A DNA stretch of 64,000 nucleotides from Streptomyces sp. MMG1121 (GTDB taxonomy: Bacteria; Actinomycetota; Actinomycetes; Streptomycetales; Streptomycetaceae). The position numbers were made by a program, and so were the translations under genes. Positions 1-9,454 of this stretch are shown here, one piece after another (the first letter of the stretch is position 1; each line of letters begins with the position of its first letter). The DNA lies in the NCBI RefSeq assembly GCF_001280015.1, contig NZ_LGDV01000025.1, forward strand, positions 1-64,000, read 5' to 3'. The notes beneath the pieces are model-generated. The model saw only the letters and a program-made list of their open reading frames with translations, did no database searches and had not been told where the DNA came from.

Positions 1-300
1 CAGATCTTTTCTCGATCCGATTTCCTCGGTGCTTTCCAGGTTCCCGCTCTCGCGTTTCCCTTTCCGGCGGTTCCGACTCTATCAGATCCTTTCGGCGTCC
101 GATTCCCGGTCGGCGGGATTGTCTCGGGGCTTTGGGCTTTCGCCCGTCGGCCTTTCGACATTCACTACGTTAGCCCATTTTCTCGGCGGCCCATAATCGG
201 GTCTCGGAGTTCGAATTCCGGGCACGCGGGCGCGCCGAAATCGACCCCGACGAGGGGTTGTGACTAGGTAGTGGGTTGGCCGCTCCGGCTGCAGGCGATT
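1..300 (-). promoter_or_regulatory. rRNA operon upstream promoter region, operon outside the window to the left
   Basis: The first 250 bases hold no plausible gene and are purine-rich on the minus strand. Read on that strand they resemble the multi-promoter region in front of Streptomyces 16S rRNA genes. There is a TAGAGT -10 box at 81-76 inside GATCTGATAGAGTCGG, a TAACGT box at 172-167, a possible TTATGG box at 196-191, and a second AGATCTG block cut by the window edge at 7-1. The resemblance is from memory of rrn leader sequences, so an rRNA operon running leftward from base 1 is an inference. Bases 250-352 are spacer beyond the stop of the glycosylase gene. Confidence 0.6.
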
Positions 301-352
301 GCCGTACCCGGTTCAGCGGCTCGGGATACATTACGCACCTTCCAGGGACGCG

Positions 353-1003
353 TCAACTTGGGCGCCGCTTGGGTGCATGGGCCCGGTAGGGGCTGACTGT
401 CGGGTCGTCAGCGACCCAGTAGCGCCACGGATGGACGTCGCCGTCGCCGCCTTCGCCGGACACGCCGGTGCGGGGACCGTTCCGTACCTGGTGAGCGGGG
501 ATCGCCGTACCGGTCAGCATGCGCAGGGGCGTCTCGCCCGGGGCGCACGCATCCGTGCCGTTCAGGGCACGGTCGATCCCGAGAGCCGTGGCCAGACGGG
601 CCGGGCCTTTGGCCAGTTCCTTGTCGTTGCGGGCCGAAAGTCGACGTTTGCGGGCGAGGTCGGCACCCTCGATCACTTCGCCGGCGCGGAGCAGGACGGC
701 GCTCGCCCGGCCCTCGGGACCGCAGACGAGGTTCATGCAGTGCCACATGCCATAGGTGAAGTAGACGTACACATGCCCGGGCCGGCCGAACATCACCTCG
801 TTGCGGGCGGTGCGGCCGCGGTAGGCGTGTGAGCCGGGGTCGTTCGGGCCGTCGTACGCCTCGACCTCGGTGAGGCGCACGGCGATCAGGCCCTCGGGGG
901 TCGTGCGGACCAGGATGCGGCCGAGCAGGTCCGGTGCCACCTCCAGGACCGGGCGGTCGAAGAACTCTCTGGGCAGTGGCGTACGGTCCGGGGACGCGAT
1001 CAT
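353..1003 (-). CDS. 3-methyladenine DNA glycosylase, AAG/MPG family
   Basis: The 216-residue protein matches the alkyladenine DNA glycosylase family, which excises alkylated and deaminated purines from DNA as the first step of base excision repair. Visible family motifs are TEVEAY at residues 45-50, which should carry the catalytic acid, then SHAYRGRT and NEVMFG (about 58-73), VYFTYGMW (80-87) and the AVLLRAGE strand (102-109). The length is normal for bacterial members and the protein should be cytosolic and monomeric. The ATG at 1003 is divergent from spo0M, only 99 bases away, so both promoters share that gap. Downstream on the same strand lies the presumed rRNA promoter region. Confidence 0.93.
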   Translation of the reverse strand: MIASPDRTPLPREFFDRPVLEVAPDLLGRILVRTTPEGLIAVRLTEVEAYDGPNDPGSHAYRGRTARNEVMFGRPGHVYVYFTYGMWHCMNLVCGPEGRASAVLLRAGEVIEGADLARKRRLSARNDKELAKGPARLATALGIDRALNGTDACAPGETPLRMLTGTAIPAHQVRNGPRTGVSGEGGDGDVHPWRYWVADDPTVSPYRAHAPKRRPS

Positions 1004-1102
1004 GCCGCCCGAGGGTAGTGCAGACGCGGCATGTCGCCGGCGGAACCGGTCAGGGGCGGATCGCGTTTGTAGGGGCGAGGTCCGTTCGTAAAGGGAGAGT
1101 CA

Positions 1103-1885
1103 ATGGCGTTCAAGAAGCTGCTCGCGAGCCTCGGGGCCGGCGGGGCGTCCGTCGAGACGGTGCTGACCGAGGTCAACGTCGTCCCGGGCGGTGTCGTCCA
1201 GGGTGAGGTGCGGATCCAGGGGGGTTCCGTGAGCCAGGACATCGAGGGGCTGTCGGTCGGGCTGCAGGCCAAGGTCGAGGTGGAGAGCGGCGACCAGGAG
1301 TACAAGCAGGACATCGAGTTCACCAAGGTGCGGCTCGGTGGTGCCTTCGAGTTGCAGGCAGGCGCCGTGCACGCGGTGCCGTTCGGGCTCGAGATCCCCT
1401 GGGAGACGCCGGTCACGATGATCGACGGGCAGGCGCTGCGCGGCATGCACATCGGGGTGAGCACCGAGCTGGCCATCGCGCGGGCCGTGGACTCCGGCGA
1501 TCTGGACCCGATCAACGTGCACCCGCTGCCGGCGCAGAAGGCCATCCTGGACGCCTTCATCCAGCTGGGCTTCCGCTTCAAGAACGCGGACATGGAGCGC
1601 GGTCACATCCGGGGGACGCGGCAGACGCTGCCGTTCTACCAGGAGATCGAGTTCCACCCGCCGGCGCAGTACCGGGGTCTGAACCAGGTCGAGCTGAGCT
1701 TCGTGGCCGACGAGCACGCGATGGACGTCGTCCTGGAGATGGACAAGAAGCCGGGTCTGTTCAGCGAGGGTTCGGACACCTACCGGTCCTTCCAGGTGGG
1801 GCAGTACGACTGGCAGGGGACCGACTGGGCGGCCTACCTCAACCAGTGGCTGTCCGAGGTCGGCAGCAAGCGCAACTGGTTCTAG
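1103..1885 (+). CDS. spo0M: SpoOM (Spo0M) family sporulation-control protein
   Basis: The 260-residue product has the arrestin-like all-beta Spo0M fold. The N-terminal half begins AFKKLLASLG and contains a typical VVPGGVVQGEV strand pair, and the C-terminal half contains the PFYQEIEFHPP and GLNQVELSF segments. Spo0M proteins are cytosolic and affect sporulation and cell-division timing, but their molecular activity is unsettled. The ATG at 1103 follows AAGGGAGAG by a normal spacing. No signal peptide or membrane segment is seen. It is the first gene of a rightward run with the PEBP gene 45 bases downstream. Confidence 0.9.
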   Translation: MAFKKLLASLGAGGASVETVLTEVNVVPGGVVQGEVRIQGGSVSQDIEGLSVGLQAKVEVESGDQEYKQDIEFTKVRLGGAFELQAGAVHAVPFGLEIPWETPVTMIDGQALRGMHIGVSTELAIARAVDSGDLDPINVHPLPAQKAILDAFIQLGFRFKNADMERGHIRGTRQTLPFYQEIEFHPPAQYRGLNQVELSFVADEHAMDVVLEMDKKPGLFSEGSDTYRSFQVGQYDWQGTDWAAYLNQWLSEVGSKRNWF

Positions 1886-1930
1886 GCTCGGGAACTGCTG
1901 ATTCCAGATCATCGATCAGGAGGTACCGAG

Positions 1931-2470
1931 GTGACCGAGCTCAAGCGGCGGCCGCTCCCCCACGATTTCCATCCGCCCGTGCCGTCGTTCACGGTGACGA
2001 GCGCGGACATCGAGGAGGGTGCCACCCTCAAGGACGCTCAGGTCCACGCGGAGGGCAACACCTCGCCGCAGCTGCGGTGGGAGGGCTTCCCGCCTGAGAC
2101 CAAGAGCTTCGCCGTGACCTGCTACGACCCCGACGCGCCGACCGGCAGCGGGTTCTGGCACTGGGTCCTGTTCGACATCCCGGCTTCGGTGACGGAGCTT
2201 CCGGCCGGTGCGGGCAGCGGTAAGTTCGACGGGCTGCCCGACGGGGCGGTGCAGGTACGCAACGACTACGGGTCGAAGGACTTCGGCGGTGCCGCGCCCC
2301 CGCCCGGGGACGGGCCGCACCGGTACGTCTTCACGGTGTACGCGGTGGACCAGGAGAAGCTCGGTCCGGATGCCGACGTCTCGCCCGCCGTCGTCGGCTT
2401 CAATCTGCGGTTCCACGCGATCGCGCGTGCGCAGCTCATCGGTGAGTACGAGAACCCCGCGCAGGGCTGA
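1931..2470 (+). CDS. YbhB/YbcL family PEBP-like protein
   Basis: The 179-residue protein belongs to the phosphatidylethanolamine-binding / Raf-kinase-inhibitor-like family (YbhB/YbcL branch). The ligand-pocket signature DPDAP followed by GFWHWVLFDIP is clear around residues 58-80, and a second conserved block GPHRYVFTVYA lies near 130. No signal peptide is visible, so it is probably cytosolic; substrates of bacterial members are mostly unknown. The GTG start at 1931 is chosen because CAGGAGGTACC precedes it. It may be cotranscribed with spo0M, and a clear hairpin terminator follows. Confidence 0.9.
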   Translation: MTELKRRPLPHDFHPPVPSFTVTSADIEEGATLKDAQVHAEGNTSPQLRWEGFPPETKSFAVTCYDPDAPTGSGFWHWVLFDIPASVTELPAGAGSGKFDGLPDGAVQVRNDYGSKDFGGAAPPPGDGPHRYVFTVYAVDQEKLGPDADVSPAVVGFNLRFHAIARAQLIGEYENPAQG

Positions 2471-2510
2471 GCGCAGCACCACAATTCAGTCGAGCGTTCA
2501 TTGAACGTTT

Positions 2511-2553
2511 GCCCGTCTCCGGTCTTGGAAGTGATCGGAGGCGGGCATTTTTT
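2511..2553 (+). terminator. Rho-independent terminator after the PEBP gene
   Basis: GCCCGTCTCCG at 2511-2521 pairs with CGGAGGCGGGC at 2536-2546 (11 pairs, one G-U), followed directly by ATTTTTTATT. This is one of the few hairpins in the window with a true T-tract. Confidence 0.88.
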
Positions 2554-2637
2554 ATTGCGTTGTCCATCTCGGCGCGCCCGTCCAGAGTTGATCCGAGCCC
2601 GCCGGGGGTGGGCAGGTGCACACGGGAGGTGGGCTGG

Positions 2638-3144
2638 ATGCGTGACACGCTGGTGCTGAACGCGAGCTTCGAGCCGCTGTCGACGGTGACCCTGAACCGA
2701 GCCGTGGTTCTGGTGCTCCAGGACAAGGCCGTCGTCGAGCAGGCCCATCCCGAACTGCGCATGCGCGGTGCCGATGTGGACATACCTGCGCCACGGGTGA
2801 TCAGGTTGTGCAGATATGTACGGGTGCCGTTCCGAAGACAAGCCCCGTGGTCGAGGCGGGGAGTGCTGGTCCGGGACCGGCACCGGTGCGCGTACTGCGG
2901 GCGCAGGGCTACGACGGTGGACCATGTGCTGCCGCGGGCGCAGGGTGGGCAGGACACCTGGCTGAATACCGTCGCCGCGTGTGCGGAGGACAACCACCGC
3001 AAGGCTGCTAGGACGCCTGCGGAGGCGGGGATGGCCTTGCTGCGGGAGCCGTTCGAGCCGACGCCTGCTGACGCGATGCTCTTGACCTTGGGGCAGGAGG
3101 ACTTCGCCGCGCTGCCTGAGTGGCTCTCCCGGGATGCGGCCTAG
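2638..3144 (+). CDS. HNH endonuclease
   Basis: The 168-residue protein has an HNH nuclease domain in its C-terminal half. It shows CAYC at residues 84-87, the DHVLPRAQGG core with His96, then a second zinc-type cysteine (Cys115) and the DNHRK block near 119-123. This is the zinc-stabilised HNH type often found as a stand-alone chromosomal gene in actinobacteria, where its role is undefined. The open frame extends upstream, but the ATG at 2638 preceded by GGGAGGTGGG is the most likely start. It is convergent with the SPFH gene across a strong hairpin. Confidence 0.9.
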   Translation: MRDTLVLNASFEPLSTVTLNRAVVLVLQDKAVVEQAHPELRMRGADVDIPAPRVIRLCRYVRVPFRRQAPWSRRGVLVRDRHRCAYCGRRATTVDHVLPRAQGGQDTWLNTVAACAEDNHRKAARTPAEAGMALLREPFEPTPADAMLLTLGQEDFAALPEWLSRDAA

Positions 3145-3169
3145 TCGTCTGCCGGGTTCTGTATGACTG

Positions 3170-3198
3170 CGGCCGCGCCCCGGGAAGGGGTGCGGCCG
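3170..3198. terminator. Bidirectional hairpin between HNH and SPFH genes
   Basis: CGGCCGCGCCCC (3170-3181) pairs with GGGGTGCGGCCG (3187-3198), 12 pairs with one G-U and a 5-base loop. It has no T-tract and lies between convergent genes. Confidence 0.7.
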
Positions 3199-3220
3199 GA
3201 ATCGGCGTCGTAGGGATCCC

Positions 3221-4159
3221 TCAGTCGATGCTCGGCTTCTCCCGGCGTTCTGCGGCGGAGCCTCCGTTGCCCGAACCGCCGCCCAGGGGGCCGAAGTTGC
3301 CCATCGCGCCGGAGAGGCCCTTGAGGGCGTCGCCGATTTCGCTGGGGACGATCCAGAGCTTGTTGGCGTCGCCTTCGGCGATCTTCGGGAGCATCTGGAG
3401 GTACTGGTAGGACAGGAGCTTCTGGTCCGGGTCGCCGGCGTGGATCGCCTCGAAGACCGTGCGGACCGCCTGGGCCTCGCCCTCCGCGCGGAGCGCCGCT
3501 GCCTTGGCCTCACCCTCGGCGCGCAGGATCTGGGACTGCTTCTCGCCCTCGGCGGTGAGGATGGCGGCCTGGCGCGTACCTTCGGCGGTGAGGATCGCGG
3601 CGCGCTTGTCACGGTCGGCGCGCATCTGCTTCTCCATCGAGTCCTGGATGGAGGTGGGCGGTTCGATGGCCTTGAGTTCCACGCGGTTGACGCGGATGCC
3701 CCACTTGCCCGTCGCCTCGTCGAGGACGCCGCGCAGGGCCGCGTTGATCTCCTCGCGGGAGGTGAGGGTGCGCTCCAGGTCCATGCCGCCGATGATGTTG
3801 CGGAGCGTGGTGACCGTCAGCTGCTCGATGGCCTGGATGTAGCTGGCGACCTCGTAGGTGGCCGCCCGCGCGTCCGTGACCTGGTAGTAGATCACCGTGT
3901 CGATGTTCACGACCAGGTTGTCCTGGGTGATCACCGGCTGGGGCGGGAACGGTACGACCTGTTCACGCAGGTCGATGCGGTTGCGGATGGTGTCGATGAA
4001 CGGGACCACGATGTTCAGTCCCGCGTTGAGGGTCCGCGTGTAGCGGCCGAAGCGCTCGACGATGGCGGCGCTGGCCTGTGGGATGACCTGGATGGTCCTG
4101 ACCAGGGCGATGAAGACCAACACCACCAGAATGATCAGGACGATGATGACCGGTTCCAT
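3221..4159 (-). CDS. SPFH/Band 7 (stomatin-like, QmcA-type) membrane protein
   Basis: The 312-residue protein starts with one N-terminal membrane segment (about residues 3-22), followed by an SPFH/PHB domain containing RFGRYTRTLNAGLN and the EQVVPFPPQPVIT strand. A long alanine/glutamate-rich coiled region follows with repeated AEGEK/AEGEA units (about 185-240), then a glycine-rich C-terminus. Stomatin-like proteins form oligomeric membrane scaffolds associated with proteolysis or microdomain organisation. Its partner is the NfeD-like gene upstream on the same strand, the usual pairing for this family. The start is the ATG at 4159. Confidence 0.92.
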   Translation of the reverse strand: MEPVIIVLIILVVLVFIALVRTIQVIPQASAAIVERFGRYTRTLNAGLNIVVPFIDTIRNRIDLREQVVPFPPQPVITQDNLVVNIDTVIYYQVTDARAATYEVASYIQAIEQLTVTTLRNIIGGMDLERTLTSREEINAALRGVLDEATGKWGIRVNRVELKAIEPPTSIQDSMEKQMRADRDKRAAILTAEGTRQAAILTAEGEKQSQILRAEGEAKAAALRAEGEAQAVRTVFEAIHAGDPDQKLLSYQYLQMLPKIAEGDANKLWIVPSEIGDALKGLSGAMGNFGPLGGGSGNGGSAAERREKPSID

Positions 4160-4269
4160 CGTTTCCCCGTACCCCTCTCCGCCTCAACCTCTTCGGCAGA
4201 TCTTATGGCTGTGGAAGATCTTGCTGGTCGAGTCTGACAGACCGCGGCCCAACTCGCTGCTCAGATGGC

Positions 4270-4701
4270 TCAGATGACGATCGCGGTGGCCCCCTCGATC
4301 TCCACGACGTCCACCTCCTGGCCGACTTCGTAGGCCCGGTCGGTGTCCAGGGCGCGTGCCGACCAGACCTCGCCGGCGAGCTTGATGCGGCCGCCGGAGC
4401 CGTCGACCCGTTCCAGTACGACGGCCTGTTTGCCCTTCAACGCCTCGATGCCGGTGGCGAGTCGGGGGCGTTGCCGGGTGTGCCGGTTGGCGATGGGGCG
4501 GACGACGGCGATGAGGGCGACGGAGACGACGACGAACGCGAGGACCTGGATGACGGCGTCGAAGCCGAGTCCGGCGACGACCGCGGCCGCGACGGCTCCC
4601 ACCGCGAGCATGCCGAACTCCGGCATCGCGGTGACCACGAGCGGGATTCCGAGCGCCGCCGCGCCTACGAGCCACCACACCCATGCGTCGATGTCGTTCA
4701 C
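4270..4701 (-). CDS. NfeD family protein
   Basis: The 143-residue product has two closely spaced hydrophobic segments (about residues 8-35 and 45-66). A soluble C-terminal OB-fold follows, recognisable by the GKQAVV, IKLAGEVWSA and VDVVEIEG segments. NfeD-like proteins work with SPFH partners at the membrane, and here the SPFH gene follows 110 bases downstream on the same strand. This is the short NfeD form without the ClpP-like protease domain. The ATG at 4701 is the start; the gene probably leads the two-gene operon. Confidence 0.9.
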   Translation of the reverse strand: MNDIDAWVWWLVGAAALGIPLVVTAMPEFGMLAVGAVAAAVVAGLGFDAVIQVLAFVVVSVALIAVVRPIANRHTRQRPRLATGIEALKGKQAVVLERVDGSGGRIKLAGEVWSARALDTDRAYEVGQEVDVVEIEGATAIVI

Positions 4702-4762
4702 ATGGTCATGGTAGGGCCGGGGCCGGGGCGGCGGACAGGGCGCGAAGAGGAGCGCGGAGGGC

Positions 4763-5560
<798 letters not shown>

Positions 5561-5710
5561 GAGCGCGTTGTCTCCCCTTGCAGTGTGGCCGGTCTCGGCT
5601 GTCGCGTACGCCTGTGGCTCGGGCCGCAGTGCCGGTGGGCGCGGCCCTCATGAAATCTACGCCACGAGTGCCCCGCTCCATTCCATCGGTCCGGTCCTTA
5701 GGGTGGGGGC

Positions 5711-6499
5711 ATGCTCTCGGAACCGCGCTCAGGACGCCTTGCCGCTTGGGGAAATGCCCTATTGGCCGGACTTGTCTCTCCGGATGACGCCGCGCTCGCC
5801 ATTGTGGGCGAAGACACGGTGCACCGGGTGGAGGGGCTGCCCGGTGAGTCCGCGCCGGTCGGGCTCACGCTCGCGCTGGGGCGGTTGCGGACGCTGGGGG
5901 CGACCGGGCTGCGGGTGGCGCTGCCGGCGCCCGGCCATCCGCTGGGGCTGAGCGGCCCGCCGGAGTTCAATGCCCGGGCGCTGGAGGCCGAGGAGGCGGT
6001 GGTCTGCTTCGGGGCCGCGTTCGGGCTGGTGCCTCAGGTGTACGAGGCCGGTCCCGCCGGTGATGTGCATGCCGAGGTGGTCTGGCACGTGCTGCCGGTG
6101 CGGGAGGCGCCGCCCGCCGACGTGCCGTCGCTGGGCGAGGCCGAGCGGGAGCTGGCGGAGGCGCTGCGCGAGGCGACCGAGGTGCTCTCGAAGCTGGACG
6201 TCGCCGGGTCGGGTCCGGTGGCGGAGGCGGCGATCGACGCGTACCGGGCGCGGGCCGAGTGCGGCCGGCAGCTGCTGGCGCCGGGGTATCCGCCGCGTGC
6301 GGTACGGGTGTTGGAGCTGGCGCAGCGGGTCGCGTTGCTGATCTCGCTGGCGTACGGCAACGGGCACGGGGGTGCGGTCAGCTCCGCCGAGATCGCCGCC
6401 CGGGCGGAGGCGCTGCGGCCGGTGGAGCGGACGGCTCGGCGGGCGCAGGTCGCGGCGTACAACTCCATCGTGGAGGAGCGGGAGCGCGGGGTGCGGTAG
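5711..6499 (+). CDS. Conserved hypothetical protein, streptomycete type
   Basis: The 262-residue protein has no motif that I can assign. The N-terminal part is a mixed alpha/beta region rich in Val/Leu/Gly (LVSPDDAALAIVGED, GLTLALGRLRTLGATGLRVALP). The C-terminal 130 residues are predicted largely alpha-helical (ERELAEALREATEVLSKLD, AVRVLELAQRVALLISLAYG). No signal peptide or membrane segment is obvious. Codon use is typical of the host. The ATG at 5711 lies just after a TTAGGGTGGGGGC stretch. The neighbouring ABC gene is divergent and a chaplin remnant is convergent downstream. Function unknown. Confidence 0.75.
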   Translation: MLSEPRSGRLAAWGNALLAGLVSPDDAALAIVGEDTVHRVEGLPGESAPVGLTLALGRLRTLGATGLRVALPAPGHPLGLSGPPEFNARALEAEEAVVCFGAAFGLVPQVYEAGPAGDVHAEVVWHVLPVREAPPADVPSLGEAERELAEALREATEVLSKLDVAGSGPVAEAAIDAYRARAECGRQLLAPGYPPRAVRVLELAQRVALLISLAYGNGHGGAVSSAEIAARAEALRPVERTARRAQVAAYNSIVEERERGVR

Positions 6500-6564
6500 C
6501 CGGTCGCGGCGGACAGCGGGAGCGGGGCTCCACGGATCGTGCGTGGCCTGCGGAGCCCACCGCC

Positions 6565-6804
6565 CTGCTTGTTCGCGACCTTGTCGCCGAACGCGGGGTT
6601 CAGGGCGCCGATCAGGTTGGCGGTCGGGCCCGTGGCGTGCACCGGGACGTCCGGCGGAACCCGGGCCACCAGGCCGGAGGCGACGCCCGGGGAGTTCTCG
6701 GCCGCGTCCTTCGCGTTGGTGTCGGTGACGGCGGCGCCGACGGAAGCGCCGACGGCGATACCGGTGGCGGTCACGGCGGGAGCGGCCTTCTCGGCGGCGT
6801 TCAC
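6565..6804 (-). pseudogene. Degenerate second chaplin gene beside chpE
   Basis: A GTG at 6804 preceded by AGGAGG (10-base spacing) opens 80 codons that align end to end with the 81-residue ChpE. They comprise a decayed signal-peptide-like start (NAAEKAAPAVTATGIAVGAS), then SPGVASGLVARVP and a chaplin ending LIGALNPAFGDKVANKQ. The expected VPVNAVGNSV core is altered to HATGPTANL, the positively charged signal-peptide start is lost, and the stop codon expected after KQ is missing. The frame therefore runs on to 6034, antisense to the upstream gene. I read it as a diverged tandem copy that is probably non-functional; a longer real protein cannot be excluded. Confidence 0.55.
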
Positions 6805-6938
6805 AGGACGGGTTCCTCCTGCGGGTGCTGGGCCGAGCCGACCGTGGGTCGTGCGCTGATCGACGCCGGAGCGATCCGAACAGGTACGGCGGCTGCAGGT
6901 CCGACTGCCCGTTCGGTGCGGTCGGACGACAAGCGGAC

Positions 6939-6968
6939 AGGCCTCCCGGTCACCCGGGAGGCCTGTGG
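6939..6968 (-). terminator. Terminator downstream of chpE
   Basis: A perfect 13-bp stem (6939-6951 with 6956-6968, ACAGGCCTCCCGG/CCGGGAGGCCTGT) with a 4-base loop lies 18 bases past the chpE stop and separates it from the chaplin remnant. Confidence 0.85.
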
Positions 6969-6985
6969 TCACTGGCGGCGGGACC

Positions 6986-7231
6986 TCACTGGTTGACACC
7001 GAGGTTGCCGAAGACCGGGTTCAGCACGCCGACGACGCTCACGCTGTTGCCGACCGCGTTCACCGGGATGTGCACCGGCACCTGAGCGACATTGCCCGAG
7101 ACGACACCCGGGGAGCCCTCGGCCTGGCCGGCGGCCTGGGAGCCGGCGTGGGCGGAGGCCAGGCCCGCACTGGCGGCCATGAGACCACCGGCCACCATCG
7201 TCACGGCCGCTGCCTTCTTCAGGTTCTTCAC
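6986..7231 (-). CDS. chpE: Short chaplin ChpE
   Basis: The 81-residue precursor has a Sec signal peptide (KNLKKAAAVTMVAGGLMAAS, ending near ASA at about residue 27) and one chaplin domain starting SPGVVSGN and ending VLNPVFGNLGVNQ. It has no sorting motif and, unlike most short chaplins, no cysteine pair, which matches ChpE (SCO1800 in S. coelicolor, by recall). Chaplins self-assemble into amyloid-like rodlets at the air interface and make aerial hyphae and spores hydrophobic. The GTG at 7231 follows GGAGGGG. It is monocistronic, with a strong hairpin after the stop. Confidence 0.93.
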   Translation of the reverse strand: MKNLKKAAAVTMVAGGLMAASAGLASAHAGSQAAGQAEGSPGVVSGNVAQVPVHIPVNAVGNSVSVVGVLNPVFGNLGVNQ

Positions 7232-7414
7232 TTTCCAACCCCTCCTAGACGTTCACCACGGCGGTTCGCCGCAGCACGCACTGGAAAACGGTGTGGCCCG
7301 CCGAAGGATGCGCCGTCCGGGTGACATTCCCACGACGGTATGAACCTCAGTCCGGAGCCTGACCCTCGAGGTTGCCGTGAGTGACCGCCGCGGCGAGGCG
7401 TTGCGGAGGGCGTT

Positions 7415-8056
7415 TCAGCCGGTCACGCCGTGGCGTACGGCCCACAGCGCGGCCTGGGTGCGGTCGGCGAGGTCGAGTTTCATCAGGATGTTGGAGACGT
7501 GCGTCTTGACGGTCTTCTCGGACAGGACGAGGGCGCGGGCTATCTCGCGGTTGGAGCGGCCGTCCGCGATCAGACCGAGCACCTCGCGCTCCCGCTCGGT
7601 GAGCGAGGTGCCTCTGCCCTGGCCGGAGTTGGCCTCCTCCTGGGAGAGCAGGACCTCGGCGACCTCCGGCTGGAGCAGGACGTGGCCGGCGTGCACGGAG
7701 CGGATGGCGCCGGCGAGGGCGTCGGGGTCCACGTCCTTGTAGACGTACCCGGCGGCGCCCGCGCGCAGGGCCGGGACCACCGTGCGCCGTTCGGTGAAGC
7801 TGGTGACGATCAGCACGCGCGCGGGGTTGGCGAGTTCACGGAGCTTGCGCAGGGCGTCGATGCCGTCCATGCCCGGCATCTTGACGTCCATGAGGACGAC
7901 GTCCGGGCGCAGTTCCTCGGCGCGGGCGACTCCCCCGGCGCCGTCGACGGCCTCGCCGACCACCTCGATGTCGTCCTGCACCTCCAGGAAGGTGCGCAGG
8001 CCCCGGCGGACGACCTGGTGGTCGTCGACGAGCAGCACCTTGATCGGGTCAGCCAC
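7415..8056 (-). CDS. NarL/FixJ-family response regulator
   Basis: The 213-residue regulator has a receiver domain with the acidic pair DD at 11-12, phospho-acceptor Asp57 in VVLMDVKMPG, Thr in IVTS and Lys in VYKD. A LuxR-type helix-turn-helix follows (about 148-205: TEREREVLGLIADGRSNREI, then KTVKTHVSNILMKL). It overlaps the histidine kinase gene by 8 bases, so the pair is translationally coupled and the kinase should phosphorylate Asp57. The start is GTG at 8056. The target genes are unknown, and adjacency to chpE alone does not show control of it. Confidence 0.95.
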   Translation of the reverse strand: MADPIKVLLVDDHQVVRRGLRTFLEVQDDIEVVGEAVDGAGGVARAEELRPDVVLMDVKMPGMDGIDALRKLRELANPARVLIVTSFTERRTVVPALRAGAAGYVYKDVDPDALAGAIRSVHAGHVLLQPEVAEVLLSQEEANSGQGRGTSLTEREREVLGLIADGRSNREIARALVLSEKTVKTHVSNILMKLDLADRTQAALWAVRHGVTG

Positions 8057-9227
8057 CGGGGACCTCCATCTCGATCGTGGTGCCCTTGCCGGGCACCGAT
8101 TCCACGGTCAGTGTGCCGCCCGCCCCGCTCGCCCGGTCCCGCATCGAGACCAGGCCCAGATGCCGTCCGGCGCGGCGGACCTTCTGCGGGTCGAAGCCGG
8201 TGCCGTCGTCGCTGACGCGCAGCACGGCGCCGCCGCCACGCCGGTCCACGCGCACCGCGACGTGCTCGGCGCCGGAGTGGCGCAGCGCGTTGTGCAGGGC
8301 CTCCTGGGCGACCCTGAGGAGGGCTTCCTCCTGGGCGGCGGGCAGGGCGCGGAAGCCGTTGCTGGCGAAGGTCACGCGCGCGGTGTGGGCGCGGTCGAGG
8401 ACCTGGGTCTGGGTGCGCAGGGTGGCGATCAGGCCGTCCTCGTCGAGGGCGGCGGGGCGCAGCTCCACGACGGCTGCGCGCAGTTCGTCGACGGCCTCGG
8501 CGGCGAGCGCGGCGACCTGATGGAGTTCGTCCTTGGCGCGGGTGGGGTCGCGGTCGACGAGGGCCGTGGCGGCCTGGGCGGTCAGGCGCAGCGAGAAGAG
8601 CTTCTGGCTGACCGCGTCGTGCAGTTCGTGGGCGAGGCGGGAGCGTTCCTCGGCGATGGTGAGCTCGCGGCTGCGTTCGTAGAGCCGGGCGTTGGTGAGG
8701 GCGATGGCGGCGTGCTGGGCGAGGATGGAGAGCAGTTCCTGGTCCTCTTCCGTGAAACCGCAACCGCCTTCCGGTTTCGGGCTCGGGGGGTGTGGGGGGT
8801 GTCCCCCGGCGGAGCGCAGCTTGTTGGCGAGGAACAGGGCGCCGATGACCTCGTCGCCGTCGCGGATGGGCAGGCCGAGGAAGTCGACCAGGTCGGGGTG
8901 TGCGGCCGGCCAGCCTTCGAAGCGGGGGTCCTTGCGCACGTCGGCGAGGCGCTCGGGGCGGGCCTCCTGCAGCATCGCGGCGAGGATGCCGTGCTGGCGG
9001 GGCAGCGGGCCGATGGCCTTCCACTGGTCGTCGCTGACGCCGTCGACGACGAACTGGGCGAAGCCGCCGTGGTCGTCGGGGACGCCGAGGGCGGCGTACT
9101 GCGCGTCGAGCAGCTCGCGGGCGGAGGCGACGATCGTCTTCAGGACGTCGCGCACCTCCAGATGCCTGCTCATGGCCAGCAACGCGGCGCTCACCGCGGC
9201 GAGGCCGGACCGGGGGCCTTGACTCAT
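8049..9227 (-). CDS. GAF-domain sensor histidine kinase (HisKA_3/DesK type)
   Basis: The 392-residue kinase has an N-terminal GAF domain (about 20-180), a HisKA_3 dimerisation helix containing HELHDAVSQKL with phospho-acceptor His203, and an HATPase_c domain with EALHNALRHSG, SDDGTGFD and GLVSMRDRA boxes. No membrane segment is visible, so it should sense a cytosolic signal through the GAF domain. A proline-rich insert (HPPHPPSPKP, near 143-152) sits inside the GAF domain. It is the first gene of the two-component operon, with ATG at 9227, divergent from the SDR gene. Confidence 0.95.
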   Translation of the reverse strand: MSQGPRSGLAAVSAALLAMSRHLEVRDVLKTIVASARELLDAQYAALGVPDDHGGFAQFVVDGVSDDQWKAIGPLPRQHGILAAMLQEARPERLADVRKDPRFEGWPAAHPDLVDFLGLPIRDGDEVIGALFLANKLRSAGGHPPHPPSPKPEGGCGFTEEDQELLSILAQHAAIALTNARLYERSRELTIAEERSRLAHELHDAVSQKLFSLRLTAQAATALVDRDPTRAKDELHQVAALAAEAVDELRAAVVELRPAALDEDGLIATLRTQTQVLDRAHTARVTFASNGFRALPAAQEEALLRVAQEALHNALRHSGAEHVAVRVDRRGGGAVLRVSDDGTGFDPQKVRRAGRHLGLVSMRDRASGAGGTLTVESVPGKGTTIEMEVPGG

Positions 9228-9454
9228 GTCCTCACGGTACCGGCGGGGTGTGACAGCGCGGATCGGACCGCTGGGGGCCCGGACCGGTCCGCTGGACCTA
9301 GGGCGGGTGGCGTAGGTCCCGCGGCCCGGGGCGGGCGGCGTACGCCGAAGGGCCCCCGGGCTTTGCGGCCCGCGTCCGAGGCGGCCGGGGCGGTGCCGTT
9401 CCTACGGTGTGCTCACCGCCCGACCGGGCGGTCGGCGACGAGGGGACGGTTGTC

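Noticed and set aside
9407..9454. Upstream in-frame extension of the first SDR
   Set aside because: The SDR cofactor motif begins right after the ATG at 9455, which has its own ribosome site.
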